Positions 1-9,410 of a stretch of DNA of 39,171 bases are shown here, one piece after another; position 1 is the stretch's first letter; each line of letters opens with the position of its first letter. The DNA is from Helicobacter trogontum (GTDB taxonomy: Bacteria; Campylobacterota; Campylobacteria; Campylobacterales; Helicobacteraceae): positions 1 through 39,171 of the forward strand of contig NZ_JRPL02000023.1 of NCBI RefSeq assembly GCF_000765905.2, read 5' to 3'. The translations under genes and the position numbers were made by a program. The notes beneath the pieces were generated by a model, which saw only the letters and a list, made by a program, of their open reading frames with translations, was not told the origin of the DNA and did no database searches.

Positions 1-93
1 TGGTATTTAAATGGAAGCTTAAGTGTGCAAAGCAGTGTGTTTGATAAAAACTTTGGCTTAGGTTTTAATGTTGGTGGAAGGGTTGTGTTTTAG
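1..93 (+). CDS. C-terminal end of an outer-membrane beta-barrel protein (partial)
   Basis: The window opens inside an open frame whose last 30 residues run to a TAG stop at 91-93. The tail alternates hydrophobic and polar residues and ends GGRVVF. A final beta strand closing on a terminal Phe is the usual C-terminal signature of Gram-negative outer-membrane beta barrels, and is recognised by the BAM complex. The rest of the protein lies outside the window, so it could be a Helicobacter outer-membrane family member or the translocator of an autotransporter. The identification rests only on this terminal strand. Confidence 0.55.
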   Translation, partial: WYLNGSLSVQSSVFDKNFGLGFNVGGRVVF

Positions 94-276
94 GGGGAGC
101 TATATAGTTGTGTTAAATAGGAGCGAATGCAAGGACAATGTAATTTGTTAGGTAAGTTAATTTTTATATAATGATGCCAATAGGCTTTGATTTTTAGAAT
201 CTATGTATGGCAAAAACTGAAACTTCTTTTTTAGAGCTTATAATTCTTCATAAGATTCTATATTCGAGGAGTATAT

Positions 277-1008
277 ATGAAGTATGGTGTCCTTGTATTA
301 ATTTTATCATTTATACAATTTACATATGCACAAAATAAGAAAGATTGGGGCTATAAAGATAGTGGTGCACCCCAATATTGGGCAAATATTAATCCGCTTT
401 ATTTGGGCTGCACAGAAGGTAACCAGCAGTCACCAATAAACATCATTACTAAGAATGTCAATAAAGGTGCGGCACATTTTGAACTTAAATATAGTGTAGC
501 AAAAGGGGTAAATCTCATATTATCCCACAATACTTTCAAAATGGTGTATCCACAGGGGAATTTCTTGGAAATGAATGGTAATCGTTATCAACTCAAAGAA
601 ATATATTTTAAAACGCCAGGTGAAAATGCTATCGACTCGCTTCGTGGTATGCTCGAAGCACAACTCTTACACGAAGATTCTAAGGGGAATAAGGTTATAC
701 TTGCAGTCTTTTTTATAGAAGGGCGATCTAATCCTATTATCGATATGTTGGTGAAGAATTTACCAACACAACCTGACAAAGCAAACTTTATTGCTAACGT
801 TGATGTTCATCAGTTGTTGCCAAGTGATCTTGCTTCTTATCAGTTTGATGGATCATTAACAATGCCACCATGCTCACAAGGTGTGCGTTGGATTGTGTTA
901 AAACAGACAATGACTATAACACAAAGCCAAGTTGATTCCATGCGTGATATTACAGGAGTAAATTCGCGTCCCACACAAGAGATTTTTAATCGTTTGATTG
1001 TAAAATAA
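277..1008 (+). CDS. Alpha-carbonic-anhydrase homologue lacking all three zinc ligands (probable pseudoenzyme)
   Basis: A 243-residue secreted protein with a signal peptide (about residues 1-19, ending FTYA-Q) and the alpha-carbonic-anhydrase fold along its whole length. Family landmarks are present: QSPINI (51-56), the Cys pair C45/C199 that forms the structural disulfide in bacterial enzymes, the SLTMPPC segment (193-199) holding the Thr equivalent to Thr199 of human CAII, and Glu116 equivalent to Glu106. The usual FHFH and ELHLVH motifs, however, read IYFK (109-112) and EAQLLH (127-132). The three zinc-binding His are therefore Tyr110, Lys112 and Gln129, and the proton-shuttle position is Asn85. 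The H. pylori enzyme keeps these His. The frame is intact, with a strong GAGGAG site six bases before the ATG, so the gene looks maintained. It is predicted periplasmic and not a classical zinc hydratase; a binding or scaffold role is possible but unproven. Confidence 0.9.
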   Translation: MKYGVLVLILSFIQFTYAQNKKDWGYKDSGAPQYWANINPLYLGCTEGNQQSPINIITKNVNKGAAHFELKYSVAKGVNLILSHNTFKMVYPQGNFLEMNGNRYQLKEIYFKTPGENAIDSLRGMLEAQLLHEDSKGNKVILAVFFIEGRSNPIIDMLVKNLPTQPDKANFIANVDVHQLLPSDLASYQFDGSLTMPPCSQGVRWIVLKQTMTITQSQVDSMRDITGVNSRPTQEIFNRLIVK

Positions 1009-1229
1009 TATGCTTTGCTTTAGTCTTGTGACTACAGTAGAATATGATGTTTAAAAAACTTGGCTTTATTGTATATGTAATTTAATCTAAAATTTTATAA
1101 ATATTTGTACTCGCCCTAAGTCTATAGGTTTGAGCAAGAGAAGTTGGCTACCATCATTTAGGTGATGGTAAGCAATTGGCGTTGCAAAAAAGAGGGGTAT
1201 TTGCAACACATCAACATGGGGATAAAATT

Positions 1230-1943
1230 TTAGAAAATGTAGGTATATCCTATCGTTGTGATAAGATTTCGTGTCGTAATGGTTTCAATATTTTGCGGAT
1301 CAGCACTAGCTGGTACATACTTAACACCCAAGGTTGGTATTTTAAAGCCTAATTCAAAACGATGATGTCCATTTGCAGTGAGCATTAATCCAGCATTAAT
1401 TGGCAGGATAAAGCCATTGCCCTCTGGTGTGATTGTGTTTGTTATAGTTCCATTTCCGCTGACCCTTGAAGTGCTACTCATTGTCATATATCCAAATCCA
1501 ACACCCGCATATACACCAAATGAGAAAGTATCTGAGTTGAGGAAATTGAGCAACACGTCAATATTTCCACTAACAGTATGAGCTGAAATAAGTCTGCTAT
1601 CATCTGTTGTTTGATTTTGTTCAGTTCTTTTTAGGTGGCTATGCGCGAATCCATAATTATAGTTCACATACCCACGCAAACCAAGGAAATTTGTAAACAT
1701 ATAATTGTATCCTAACTGCACACCCACATTAATATGATCTGGTGCGGTAGTGCTATTTTCTGTTGTGCTTTGTGTCCCTACCTCTGTTGTTATTGTTTTG
1801 TCAAAGCTTACTGTATATCCAGTATTAATCCCTACAAAAAAACCACTGCCACTACCACTACTATTGCCTTCATCAGCCACCATGAAGCTTGATGTACATG
1901 CCATTGCTGCTATAAGTGCTATCTTTCCAAACTTTTTACACAT
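1230..1943 (-). CDS. Helicobacter-type outer-membrane protein
   Basis: A 237-residue protein with an N-terminal signal sequence (about residues 1-23, MCKKFGKIALIAAMACTSS then a hydrophobic stretch). A Gly/Ser-rich linker and repeated amphipathic beta strands such as GFFVGINTGYTV and HINVGVQLGYNYMF follow, and the C-terminus is TTIGYTYIF with a terminal Phe. This pattern fits a small beta barrel of about eight strands, as in Helicobacter outer-membrane families. Start: AAAGGAG lies seven bases upstream of the ATG. A possible minus-strand -10 (TATAAT, 2039-2044) lies about 95 bases upstream. The ligand or function cannot be told from sequence. It is convergent with the carbonic-anhydrase-like gene. 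Confidence 0.8.
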   Translation of the reverse strand: MCKKFGKIALIAAMACTSSFMVADEGNSSGSGSGFFVGINTGYTVSFDKTITTEVGTQSTTENSTTAPDHINVGVQLGYNYMFTNFLGLRGYVNYNYGFAHSHLKRTEQNQTTDDSRLISAHTVSGNIDVLLNFLNSDTFSFGVYAGVGFGYMTMSSTSRVSGNGTITNTITPEGNGFILPINAGLMLTANGHHRFELGFKIPTLGVKYVPASADPQNIETITTRNLITTIGYTYIF

Positions 1944-2157
1944 ATTAAAACTCCTTTACGCTTAATATTTGATGGATGAGTGGAATTTTACCATATTCAA
2001 GGAAATTTAAGTAAAGATTGTAGATATTTTTTACAAAAATTATAATAATTGTTACTATAATACTCAACTATGCTTTCTGTGTGTAAGGACTACCAACAAA
2101 TAAAAACGATTTGATGGCCCATAGACAAGTCTAGTCAGTATAATAAGTGTTAAGTTA

Positions 2158-2697
2158 CTAGGAAAGTTTTATAGATGCATAATATAATAACATAACACTT
2201 GCCCCACTTAATATGCCATGTAATATTGCCCCTAAGATACTGCCTAGTATCTTATTGGGTTGTAGGTTGTAGAATCTACCGATTAGACTTGGTCTATAAT
2301 AATCATAAATTCTTATGAAAATACATCCAAAAACTACTTGCATAATATATATTTGCCATGTTGTAAAAATAAATAAACATACACAAAAACAACTTATCAT
2401 AAGTTGGACTATTGCTACATCATGTGCTATGAATGTTTGGGTGGGATTTGTGTGATTTGATTCTATCGTAGTTTGTGTATCACTAGATTCTGTTGTCTTT
2501 GAAGCCAAAGATTTAGAATCTATTTTTTGCATATTTTTATACAGATATACAGCTAAGAAAAGACTAAGCAATAATACAGTTTCTTTATTATGCAGAGCAA
2601 TTGGATATATCATAACAAAGCCTAAGATATTTGCAACGAGTTTTTGCAACCATAAGGGTTTTATTCTATCAAGGATATAAAGGTGGAGTAATCTCAT
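2158..2697 (-). CDS. PgpA-like (phosphatidylglycerophosphatase A) membrane protein, apparently lacking catalytic residues
   Basis: A 179-residue integral membrane protein with hydrophobic segments at about 22-34, 40-54, 95-120 and 150-174. The only well-conserved PgpA motif is RIYDYYRPSLIGR (129-141), matching the family's FRxFDxxKPxPI box. Gene order supports the assignment: in Campylobacter pgpA (Cj1610) follows the ATP-sulfurylase-like gene, as here. Expected motifs are missing: there is no N-terminal PGT box, no (V)WDE box, and the final GGxGIMxDDxxAG box reads ILGSILGAILHGILSG without the two Asp. A hydrophilic Ser/Thr/Asn-rich insertion (about 59-88) sits mid-protein. The start is 11 bases after the upstream stop, so it is in the same operon. 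It may be inactive or have a changed activity; a second phosphatase elsewhere would be needed for phosphatidylglycerol synthesis. Confidence 0.6.
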   Translation of the reverse strand: MRLLHLYILDRIKPLWLQKLVANILGFVMIYPIALHNKETVLLLSLFLAVYLYKNMQKIDSKSLASKTTESSDTQTTIESNHTNPTQTFIAHDVAIVQLMISCFCVCLFIFTTWQIYIMQVVFGCIFIRIYDYYRPSLIGRFYNLQPNKILGSILGAILHGILSGASVMLLYYASIKLS

Positions 2698-2708
2698 TGT
2701 ATGCCTTA

Positions 2709-3896
2709 TTAGTTGAGCGAAGTTGTTTGATAAAGCTGCATAAGCTTTAGGTAAAACTCTTCTTCGCCACTATTTTGTATAATCCCGCTTGATGGCAAAA
2801 TATCATAATATAGCCTATCTAAATCTTTAAATCTATGTGGAAATAGTGATGAAAGAAGGATTGCAGAAATCTGTCGTCTTACAAGCATAGCAGGAGGTAA
2901 AAGTCCTAATCTAAAAAATTCGACAAAGGATTCTGCATTATAATTAATATGGTGATGATGTCCGTGCGGACAAGTATGAATTGAAACAAGCGTTTTGCAC
3001 ACATCGCAATACACATATTCTGGCAATATTTCTACATCAATGCGCATACCTGTTAGAGAATCAAAAATAGAATGCACCTCATTGTCTAAATAATACACAG
3101 ATAAACCACGATTATTTTCACCAACCAGTAATTTATTGCAACCAAAGTTTCTTGCTACAATAGCATTCATAATCATGCGATTTTGCCCTGCGTATAGGTA
3201 GGTATCATCATGTGGAATAATGATAACTCTTTCTTTCATAAGGTAGTTATCTATCAGAAATTCCATACACTTTAAACGCAAACTATATTCAATCAAGTCA
3301 CTTTTATGTGGTTTTAAGAGAAAAACTACAAGCAGATCACACTCTTCTAGGGCATCTCGCATAATTTTTTCATGGATTCTATGTAGTGGTGAGGCACTCA
3401 TGACAATACCTGCGATGTTTTTGGCATTTAGAGTTGCTATACGTTGAGCTAATCTTTTTTTATGTTTTAGAATCTCATTGTTTGTAAGTGTGTATTTACC
3501 GCTGACACAGATTTCACCAATTCTAGATTCTACATCTTGTATGCGTTTGGAGGCAAAGTCTCCACCCATTATTTTATTTATCCGCTCTTGCCTATTAATG
3601 CTAAATACAGAATCTACGATAATACTACCAGATACTTCACCATCTGTGATAAGTTCGATTTTATCCCCTTTCTTTGCCTTTTGTAAGACCTCGTTATTGC
3701 GTCTTCCGCTGGGACTTAAAAGAAAAGGGCAGGGATAGCTTTGATCTTTGTAGATACCACTTGCATTAACTGCTTTCATCTGTGCTTCATTCATAAGATC
3801 TGTTACAGGATAAAGTAAGCCCTCTTGTGCTAAATCTAGAACTGAAATTGCTTCTTTATCGATATAGAGTTGCTTATTTTTTTCTTGAGATGCCAT
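2709..3896 (-). CDS. ATP-sulfurylase-like nucleotidyltransferase (Cj1609-type)
   Basis: A 395-residue protein with the ATP sulfurylase layout: an N-terminal PUA-like region, then a nucleotidyltransferase core with SPLHRIHEKIM, matching the family's NPxHxxH adenylyl-transfer motif. The C-terminal part has a Cys/His zinc-site pattern, CDVC followed by TCPHGHHHHIN, as in bacterial homodimeric enzymes (C-x2-C ... C-x2-H). The start codon overlaps the end of the regulator gene by 23 bases and has its own AAAAGGA site. No sulfate-reduction genes are nearby, and orthologues in Campylobacterota are annotated only by similarity. Classical sulfate activation (ATP + sulfate to APS) is therefore plausible but not certain. 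The order ispDF-regulator-this gene-pgpA is conserved in Campylobacter. Confidence 0.75.
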   Translation of the reverse strand: MASQEKNKQLYIDKEAISVLDLAQEGLLYPVTDLMNEAQMKAVNASGIYKDQSYPCPFLLSPSGRRNNEVLQKAKKGDKIELITDGEVSGSIIVDSVFSINRQERINKIMGGDFASKRIQDVESRIGEICVSGKYTLTNNEILKHKKRLAQRIATLNAKNIAGIVMSASPLHRIHEKIMRDALEECDLLVVFLLKPHKSDLIEYSLRLKCMEFLIDNYLMKERVIIIPHDDTYLYAGQNRMIMNAIVARNFGCNKLLVGENNRGLSVYYLDNEVHSIFDSLTGMRIDVEILPEYVYCDVCKTLVSIHTCPHGHHHHINYNAESFVEFFRLGLLPPAMLVRRQISAILLSSLFPHRFKDLDRLYYDILPSSGIIQNSGEEEFYLKLMQLYQTTSLN

Positions 3897-4749
3897 ATTT
3901 TTTCCTTTTTTCCCACAAGCTTTTACGGCTCATGCCAAGTTTTTTTGCTAATTCTACATCAGGGTATCGCCCCTCAAATTTTGTAATAACAATACGCTCA
4001 TATTCTTTGATAGAAAGAATTTCGCTACCAATTTCAAGATTATTTGCCATATTTGTAATATCCACGATATGCGGAAATGCTACTGTATCATCTGAAATCA
4101 TAGAAATAATAAGGCGGTAATTTGCCATTTTGTCTAAAAAATCCTTTTTTTCTTGTTTTTTCAGATTTTCGCAATTTGTAATGTAATAGACTTTATTTTT
4201 TTGAAATTCATACTTATTCCATGCGATACTTTTAAGGCTTATAAACTCAAATCTTAACTTTCTCTCAATGGCATATTTCATTGCATAAATATCTGCACTG
4301 CGTTGTGAACTTGCCTTTATTAGAATTGGTGGATTATATTGAGGCAGAGTTGGTGTTTGTAGTTCGTTTTGTATGAAAGTGAAATAGTTTTTAAAAAATC
4401 TAATATCTTCTGCAAGTTCTTTAAAGCCTTTGTAATGTTCGATTTTTCTTACAAGCTCATCCATTATAAAAGGTTTAATAATATAATCCTGTGCTCCCAT
4501 TTTAAGTGGCTTTGACACAGTATCATCACTAACATATGAGACCATGAGAATAATAATTGCATCTTTATGCGTCTCAATGATATCCCTATAATCTGCGGTA
4601 CTTGTAGATAATAACACGATGTCATATCCTGTGCGATTTGTTGCTTCTTCCAATGACGAGGTGATAAATGATATATGCCCCCCATCTGCCAACTTACTTG
4701 CTATGCTTTGGGCTAAATAAGTTTCACTTTCAATAATCAAAACATTCAT
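3874..4749 (-). CDS. Atypical orphan response regulator, HP1021/Cj1608 type
   Basis: A 291-residue regulator starting at MNVLIIESE; AAGGA sits about seven bases before this ATG, whereas an in-frame start ten codons further upstream has no such site. Residues 1-105 form a receiver-like domain, but the phosphate-accepting Asp is Ser48 (DIVLLSTS), so it cannot be phosphorylated in the usual way; the Lys of KPF is kept. The C-terminus (about 255-291) is a Fis-like helix-turn-helix, LAKKLGMSRKSLWEKRKKYG. The position beside ispDF and the missing Asp match H. pylori HP1021 and C. jejuni Cj1608, orphan regulators tied to replication initiation, competence and redox response. HP1021 senses redox through several cysteines; this protein has only one (Cys193), so its input signal may differ. 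Confidence 0.88.
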   Translation of the reverse strand: MNVLIIESETYLAQSIASKLADGGHISFITSSLEEATNRTGYDIVLLSTSTADYRDIIETHKDAIIILMVSYVSDDTVSKPLKMGAQDYIIKPFIMDELVRKIEHYKGFKELAEDIRFFKNYFTFIQNELQTPTLPQYNPPILIKASSQRSADIYAMKYAIERKLRFEFISLKSIAWNKYEFQKNKVYYITNCENLKKQEKKDFLDKMANYRLIISMISDDTVAFPHIVDITNMANNLEIGSEILSIKEYERIVITKFEGRYPDVELAKKLGMSRKSLWEKRKKYGISRKK

Positions 4750-4928
4750 ATATATCCTTTTTCTCAAAGTTCTAAACACTTTTCTTTGATAATAAGATTC
4801 CCTCTTGCTTTTTTTGCAAATTTTTCTTTCACTTGGAATCTTCCCTTAATGAAATCTTTTTCAAGTCAAATCCCTTTTCCTAATAAAGATTTCATCTAAT
4901 AAAAACTTCCTCTGCAATGGAGATTCTT

Positions 4929-6392
4929 TCAATGGAATTTCCTTGCACGAAGTTGCACTATGCTATTTGCAAGCACCCCTTCTTTTCTCCCTATAAAGCC
5001 TAGGCTCTCGGCTGTGCTAGCTTTTATGTTAATACACATCTTTGGTAGATAAAGAATGTGAGCTAAGGTTTCTTGCATTTGTGCTTTATAAGGAGATATT
5101 CTTGGTGTTTGGGCTATGATTGTAACATCAAGATTTGTAATCTCCAATCCAACACTTAAACAATACTCATACACTTCTTTGAGTAAAATTTTAGAATCTA
5201 TGTCTTTAAATTCTTCCTTATTATCTGGGAAAAGTTCACCTATATCGCCATAATTCATAGCACCCAATATAGAATCTATAATTGCGTGGATAGCTACATC
5301 GCCATCGCTATGAGCTTTAAAACCAAAGTGAGATTCTATTCTTACTCCACAAAGATACATATCTTTAGAGTCTATGAAACCATGTATATCGCTCCCATGC
5401 CCTATAAGCGTATCATGTCTAGTGTGTGCATTTGCATGATAAAGTTTTTTTAGTAGATGCAAATCATCATAATATGTAAGTTTTGCCATGTCTTTACTGC
5501 CAACAACAAAGCCTATTTTAGGAGATTTAAGGGCACATATAGCACTGCTTTCATCGCTAAAATCAACCCCTTTTGTAAAAGATTCTAGAATCTTTTTGGT
5601 TTTTGTGATTTGTGGAGTTTGAATAAGTTTTAAATTTTCTCTTGGTATAGCTGAATGTGTGTTCGTATAAGAATCATAATGAAGTGTAGTGTCGCTCACC
5701 TGCAGGTATGGAACAATGCAGTCAAAATCATCATTCATAAATAAAGATAATAAGTTGTGTAACACATGCTTTTTTGTATTGAATCTTGCACAATCATTTA
5801 CAATTATGTGTGTGCTTTCTACATGCTGCACAGCATTTTTTAGTGATTGAAAGCGAGTATTGCCACCACAAACAATTTGAAGTGGGATTGCATAGGCTTT
5901 ATTTTCTATCGTGAAGTAGAGGGTATTTGATATGAGTTTTTGCATATAAGAAATATCTTTTGGGGAAGCTGTGATAATTATTTTTTTTAATGGTGTTTGA
6001 TTGTGTGAAAACCTTGTGAGATTTTGCGTATCGCTAGAGTGTTGTATGTTTGTAGGTGTATCTAAATTTGTTTCTGATTGTTTATTGTTACATTTTGTAT
6101 CATGATCGTCTTTGCAATATGCTATATTGCTTGTTTGTTGTAGCGTATTACATATTTCTATAATCTGTGAAGCAAGATTTTGTGTTACAAAATACCATAA
6201 AGGTGTAGTTCCAAGCCTTAGCCATTGTTTTTTTGTAGATGGCTTATTAGTAGATTCTATAATTCTAGTTTCATTATGATGCAATGTATTATGTGAATCC
6301 ATAGAGTTTATATGCGGTGTGTCTTTTATCATGCTATTGCAAAACCGCACAGAATCTCCAGCTGCCATAATAATAAGCGTTATATCTTTCAT
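4929..6392 (-). CDS. ispDF: Bifunctional IspD/IspF enzyme of the MEP isoprenoid pathway
   Basis: A fused cytoplasmic enzyme joining 2-C-methyl-D-erythritol 4-phosphate cytidylyltransferase (IspD, about residues 1-325) to 2-C-methyl-D-erythritol 2,4-cyclodiphosphate synthase (IspF, about 330-487). The IspD part has LIIMAAGDSVRF and KKQWL, which bind CTP, and HIIVNDCARF. The IspF part has IGHGSDIHGF with its metal ligands, HSDGDVAIHAIIDSILGA, and the C-terminal STAESLGFIGRKEG. At 487 residues it is well above the roughly 370-410 of relatives. The excess is two hydrophilic, low-complexity insertions in IspD, one splitting the AAG...KQ loop (about 19-50) and one at about 90-140. The ATG at 6392 is preferred over a GTG one codon upstream because of AAGGAAAGG spacing. 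Confidence 0.95.
   Translation of the reverse strand: MKDITLIIMAAGDSVRFCNSMIKDTPHINSMDSHNTLHHNETRIIESTNKPSTKKQWLRLGTTPLWYFVTQNLASQIIEICNTLQQTSNIAYCKDDHDTKCNNKQSETNLDTPTNIQHSSDTQNLTRFSHNQTPLKKIIITASPKDISYMQKLISNTLYFTIENKAYAIPLQIVCGGNTRFQSLKNAVQHVESTHIIVNDCARFNTKKHVLHNLLSLFMNDDFDCIVPYLQVSDTTLHYDSYTNTHSAIPRENLKLIQTPQITKTKKILESFTKGVDFSDESSAICALKSPKIGFVVGSKDMAKLTYYDDLHLLKKLYHANAHTRHDTLIGHGSDIHGFIDSKDMYLCGVRIESHFGFKAHSDGDVAIHAIIDSILGAMNYGDIGELFPDNKEEFKDIDSKILLKEVYEYCLSVGLEITNLDVTIIAQTPRISPYKAQMQETLAHILYLPKMCINIKASTAESLGFIGRKEGVLANSIVQLRARKFH
5577..5596. repeat. Perfect 20-bp palindrome built from two AGAWTCT words
   Basis: AAAAGATTCT is followed immediately by its own reverse complement AGAATCTTTT inside the ispDF coding sequence. 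It consists of AGATTCT and AGAATCT sharing their outer bases, with poly-A and poly-T arms. It could form a hairpin or cruciform or bind a dimeric protein; nothing shows which. Confidence 0.85.
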
Positions 6393-6491
6393 CACCTTTC
6401 CTTAGACCATAGGCACCTTAACAAAACTTCATTCATATGTCAATATCTCACAAATGTTGTCATATCTATTTTGCAATGATATGTGTTATTA

Positions 6492-6497
6492 TATAAT
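6492..6497 (+). promoter_or_regulatory. Possible -10 box for thiC
   Basis: TATAAT in an AT-rich stretch about 150 bases upstream of the thiC start. The Helicobacter housekeeping sigma factor needs little beyond a -10, so this is only a candidate. The long leader shows no CTGAGA or other conserved TPP-riboswitch core bases, so thiamine control by a classical riboswitch is not supported. Confidence 0.3.
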
Positions 6498-6570
6498 AAT
6501 TTCTGTAAAGATTGTTACTATTTTATACAAAAACTCTATTTTATCGTTACTGGATTCAAAATAATATTGA

Positions 6571-8007
<1,437 letters not shown>

Positions 8008-8412
8008 TATTTTACTTCATTGTATTGCACATCAAGAGGTTATCTAAACGTTGAATAATTAGGCTACACCTCTTTTGATAGTTTTGTTTGCTTTAACAAG
8101 AATGGGTTTATATACTCTGCTGTGTAGCCTCTTAACAGAGATACAATGAGGTATGTCAAAGTTTAAGCCTAATTGTTATAATAAAGACTTTATGAAAATT
8201 AAAAAGTTAGATTCTTGCTGCGTGGTAAATGATTGTTTGTTATAGATATGTAGGACAATGCTTATTATTTTTAATGGGCATTGTTTGTTTGTTTTTCAAG
8301 TTGTTTCATAGAATGCGTGTGCAATAAACTAAGAAAACTAAATCCGAAATAAAAAAGAAATATAAGTCCCACTCATGAGCTCTGTGGCTACAGAAAGTGC
8401 GATATAAAATAC
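8008..8412. other. Gene-free stretch between thiC and psd with overlapping inverted repeats
   Basis: No convincing open frame. AGGCTACAC (8061-8069) is complementary to GTGTAGCCT (8122-8130), and AATTAGGCT (8057-8065) is complementary to AGCCTAATT (8166-8174). The same bases 8061-8065 can thus pair with either of two partners. Since thiC and psd converge here, the simplest roles are termination or a processed 3' end. Confidence 0.4.
8177..8182 (+). promoter_or_regulatory. Orphan -10-like TATAAT with no gene downstream
   Basis: TATAAT on the plus strand, facing the 3' end of psd, with no coding frame after it. It could start a short non-coding or antisense transcript over psd, or be chance in AT-rich DNA. 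Confidence 0.2.
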
Positions 8413-9225
8413 CTACTCCATAGATTCTTTTGCATGAGATTCTAATGTACCAATTTGCTCACCCATTTTTACAACATCACCTGATTTCACTTTCCAGTTT
8501 GCTTGTGCAATTAACACGATAGTAGAACCCATTTCAAAAAATCCTATTTCATCACCAGCCTCCAACACAATGGGTTTTTCATAGGTGTAAGTACAATCAC
8601 CATATTTTGCATTTGTTTGTATTCGCTTGTCAAACAGGAACTGCATTTTGCCAACATTTAATGCACCAACAGCGACATAATACATAATGCTTTGATTATA
8701 CTTGCAACGCATTTTTAGCACAACTCGCTCGTTTTGTATAAATAAATTCTCATTTTTGTGTAGACTTGCAAAATTTACCGGTAAAAGTTTTCCAGTGAAA
8801 TATTTTGCCTCCAGAATCTCTAAATCACATGGAGCATGATAGTGATGATAATCTCTTGGCGATAAATAAAGATTTAAAAAACTATATTTATTTAAATCAT
8901 GAGTTATACCAAGCAAGTCATTTACTCTGTAACTTTTACCCTTAATTTGTAAAGCACTTTGTTGTGTAATGGAGCCTGATTCTGTGATGAGAGAATCTGT
9001 AGGGCTAATGAGATTAAAGGGTGTTGTGTGCAATATTCTAGGTTTTACTAGATTGCGTGTAAAAAGTGCATTTAATGTTGGATAAGATTCTAAACTCTCA
9101 AATTCATCAAGATTGATTTTAAAATAATCTATGTAAAATCGATTGATTGCATATTGCATACCTTTTGGGAATCTTGTATGGGCAAATCGCCCAAATATAC
9201 GAGAAATAACATTGGTTGATAACAC
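8413..9225 (-). CDS. psd: Phosphatidylserine decarboxylase
   Basis: A 270-residue membrane-associated enzyme that converts phosphatidylserine to phosphatidylethanolamine. The FEMGSTIVLIAQ segment near the C-terminus holds the conserved Gly-Ser-Thr, where the proenzyme cleaves itself to give the alpha subunit with a pyruvoyl prosthetic group. Other landmarks are SYPTLNALFTR, ISPTDSLI (the D/S of the catalytic region), and YLSPRDYHHYHAPCD with its conserved HHxH cluster. The start is GTG at 9225, six bases after GAAGGA; no ATG with a comparable site precedes it. The length fits short bacterial Psd proteins. It is a single gene, convergent with thiC. Confidence 0.95.
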   Translation of the reverse strand: MLSTNVISRIFGRFAHTRFPKGMQYAINRFYIDYFKINLDEFESLESYPTLNALFTRNLVKPRILHTTPFNLISPTDSLITESGSITQQSALQIKGKSYRVNDLLGITHDLNKYSFLNLYLSPRDYHHYHAPCDLEILEAKYFTGKLLPVNFASLHKNENLFIQNERVVLKMRCKYNQSIMYYVAVGALNVGKMQFLFDKRIQTNAKYGDCTYTYEKPIVLEAGDEIGFFEMGSTIVLIAQANWKVKSGDVVKMGEQIGTLESHAKESME

Positions 9226-9375
9226 GAATATCCTTCAAAAGAAATAGAATCATAATTATAACATATACATAAGAACCTCAACTATATTTTAGATTCTGCT
9301 TTGTTTAGCAGTGAGGTATTAACCTAATATGACTTTCAAATAACATCGCTTCATGTATGACCAAAGAAAACTAGC

Positions 9376-9381
9376 TATAAT
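9376..9381 (+). promoter_or_regulatory. -10 box for the two-component operon
   Basis: TATAAT 29 bases before the response-regulator ATG, in an AT-rich segment with no other coding sequence. The position is consistent with a short leader. Confidence 0.45.
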
Positions 9382-9410
9382 AAAATCATATTATTTTGGA
9401 GTGATAAGGA

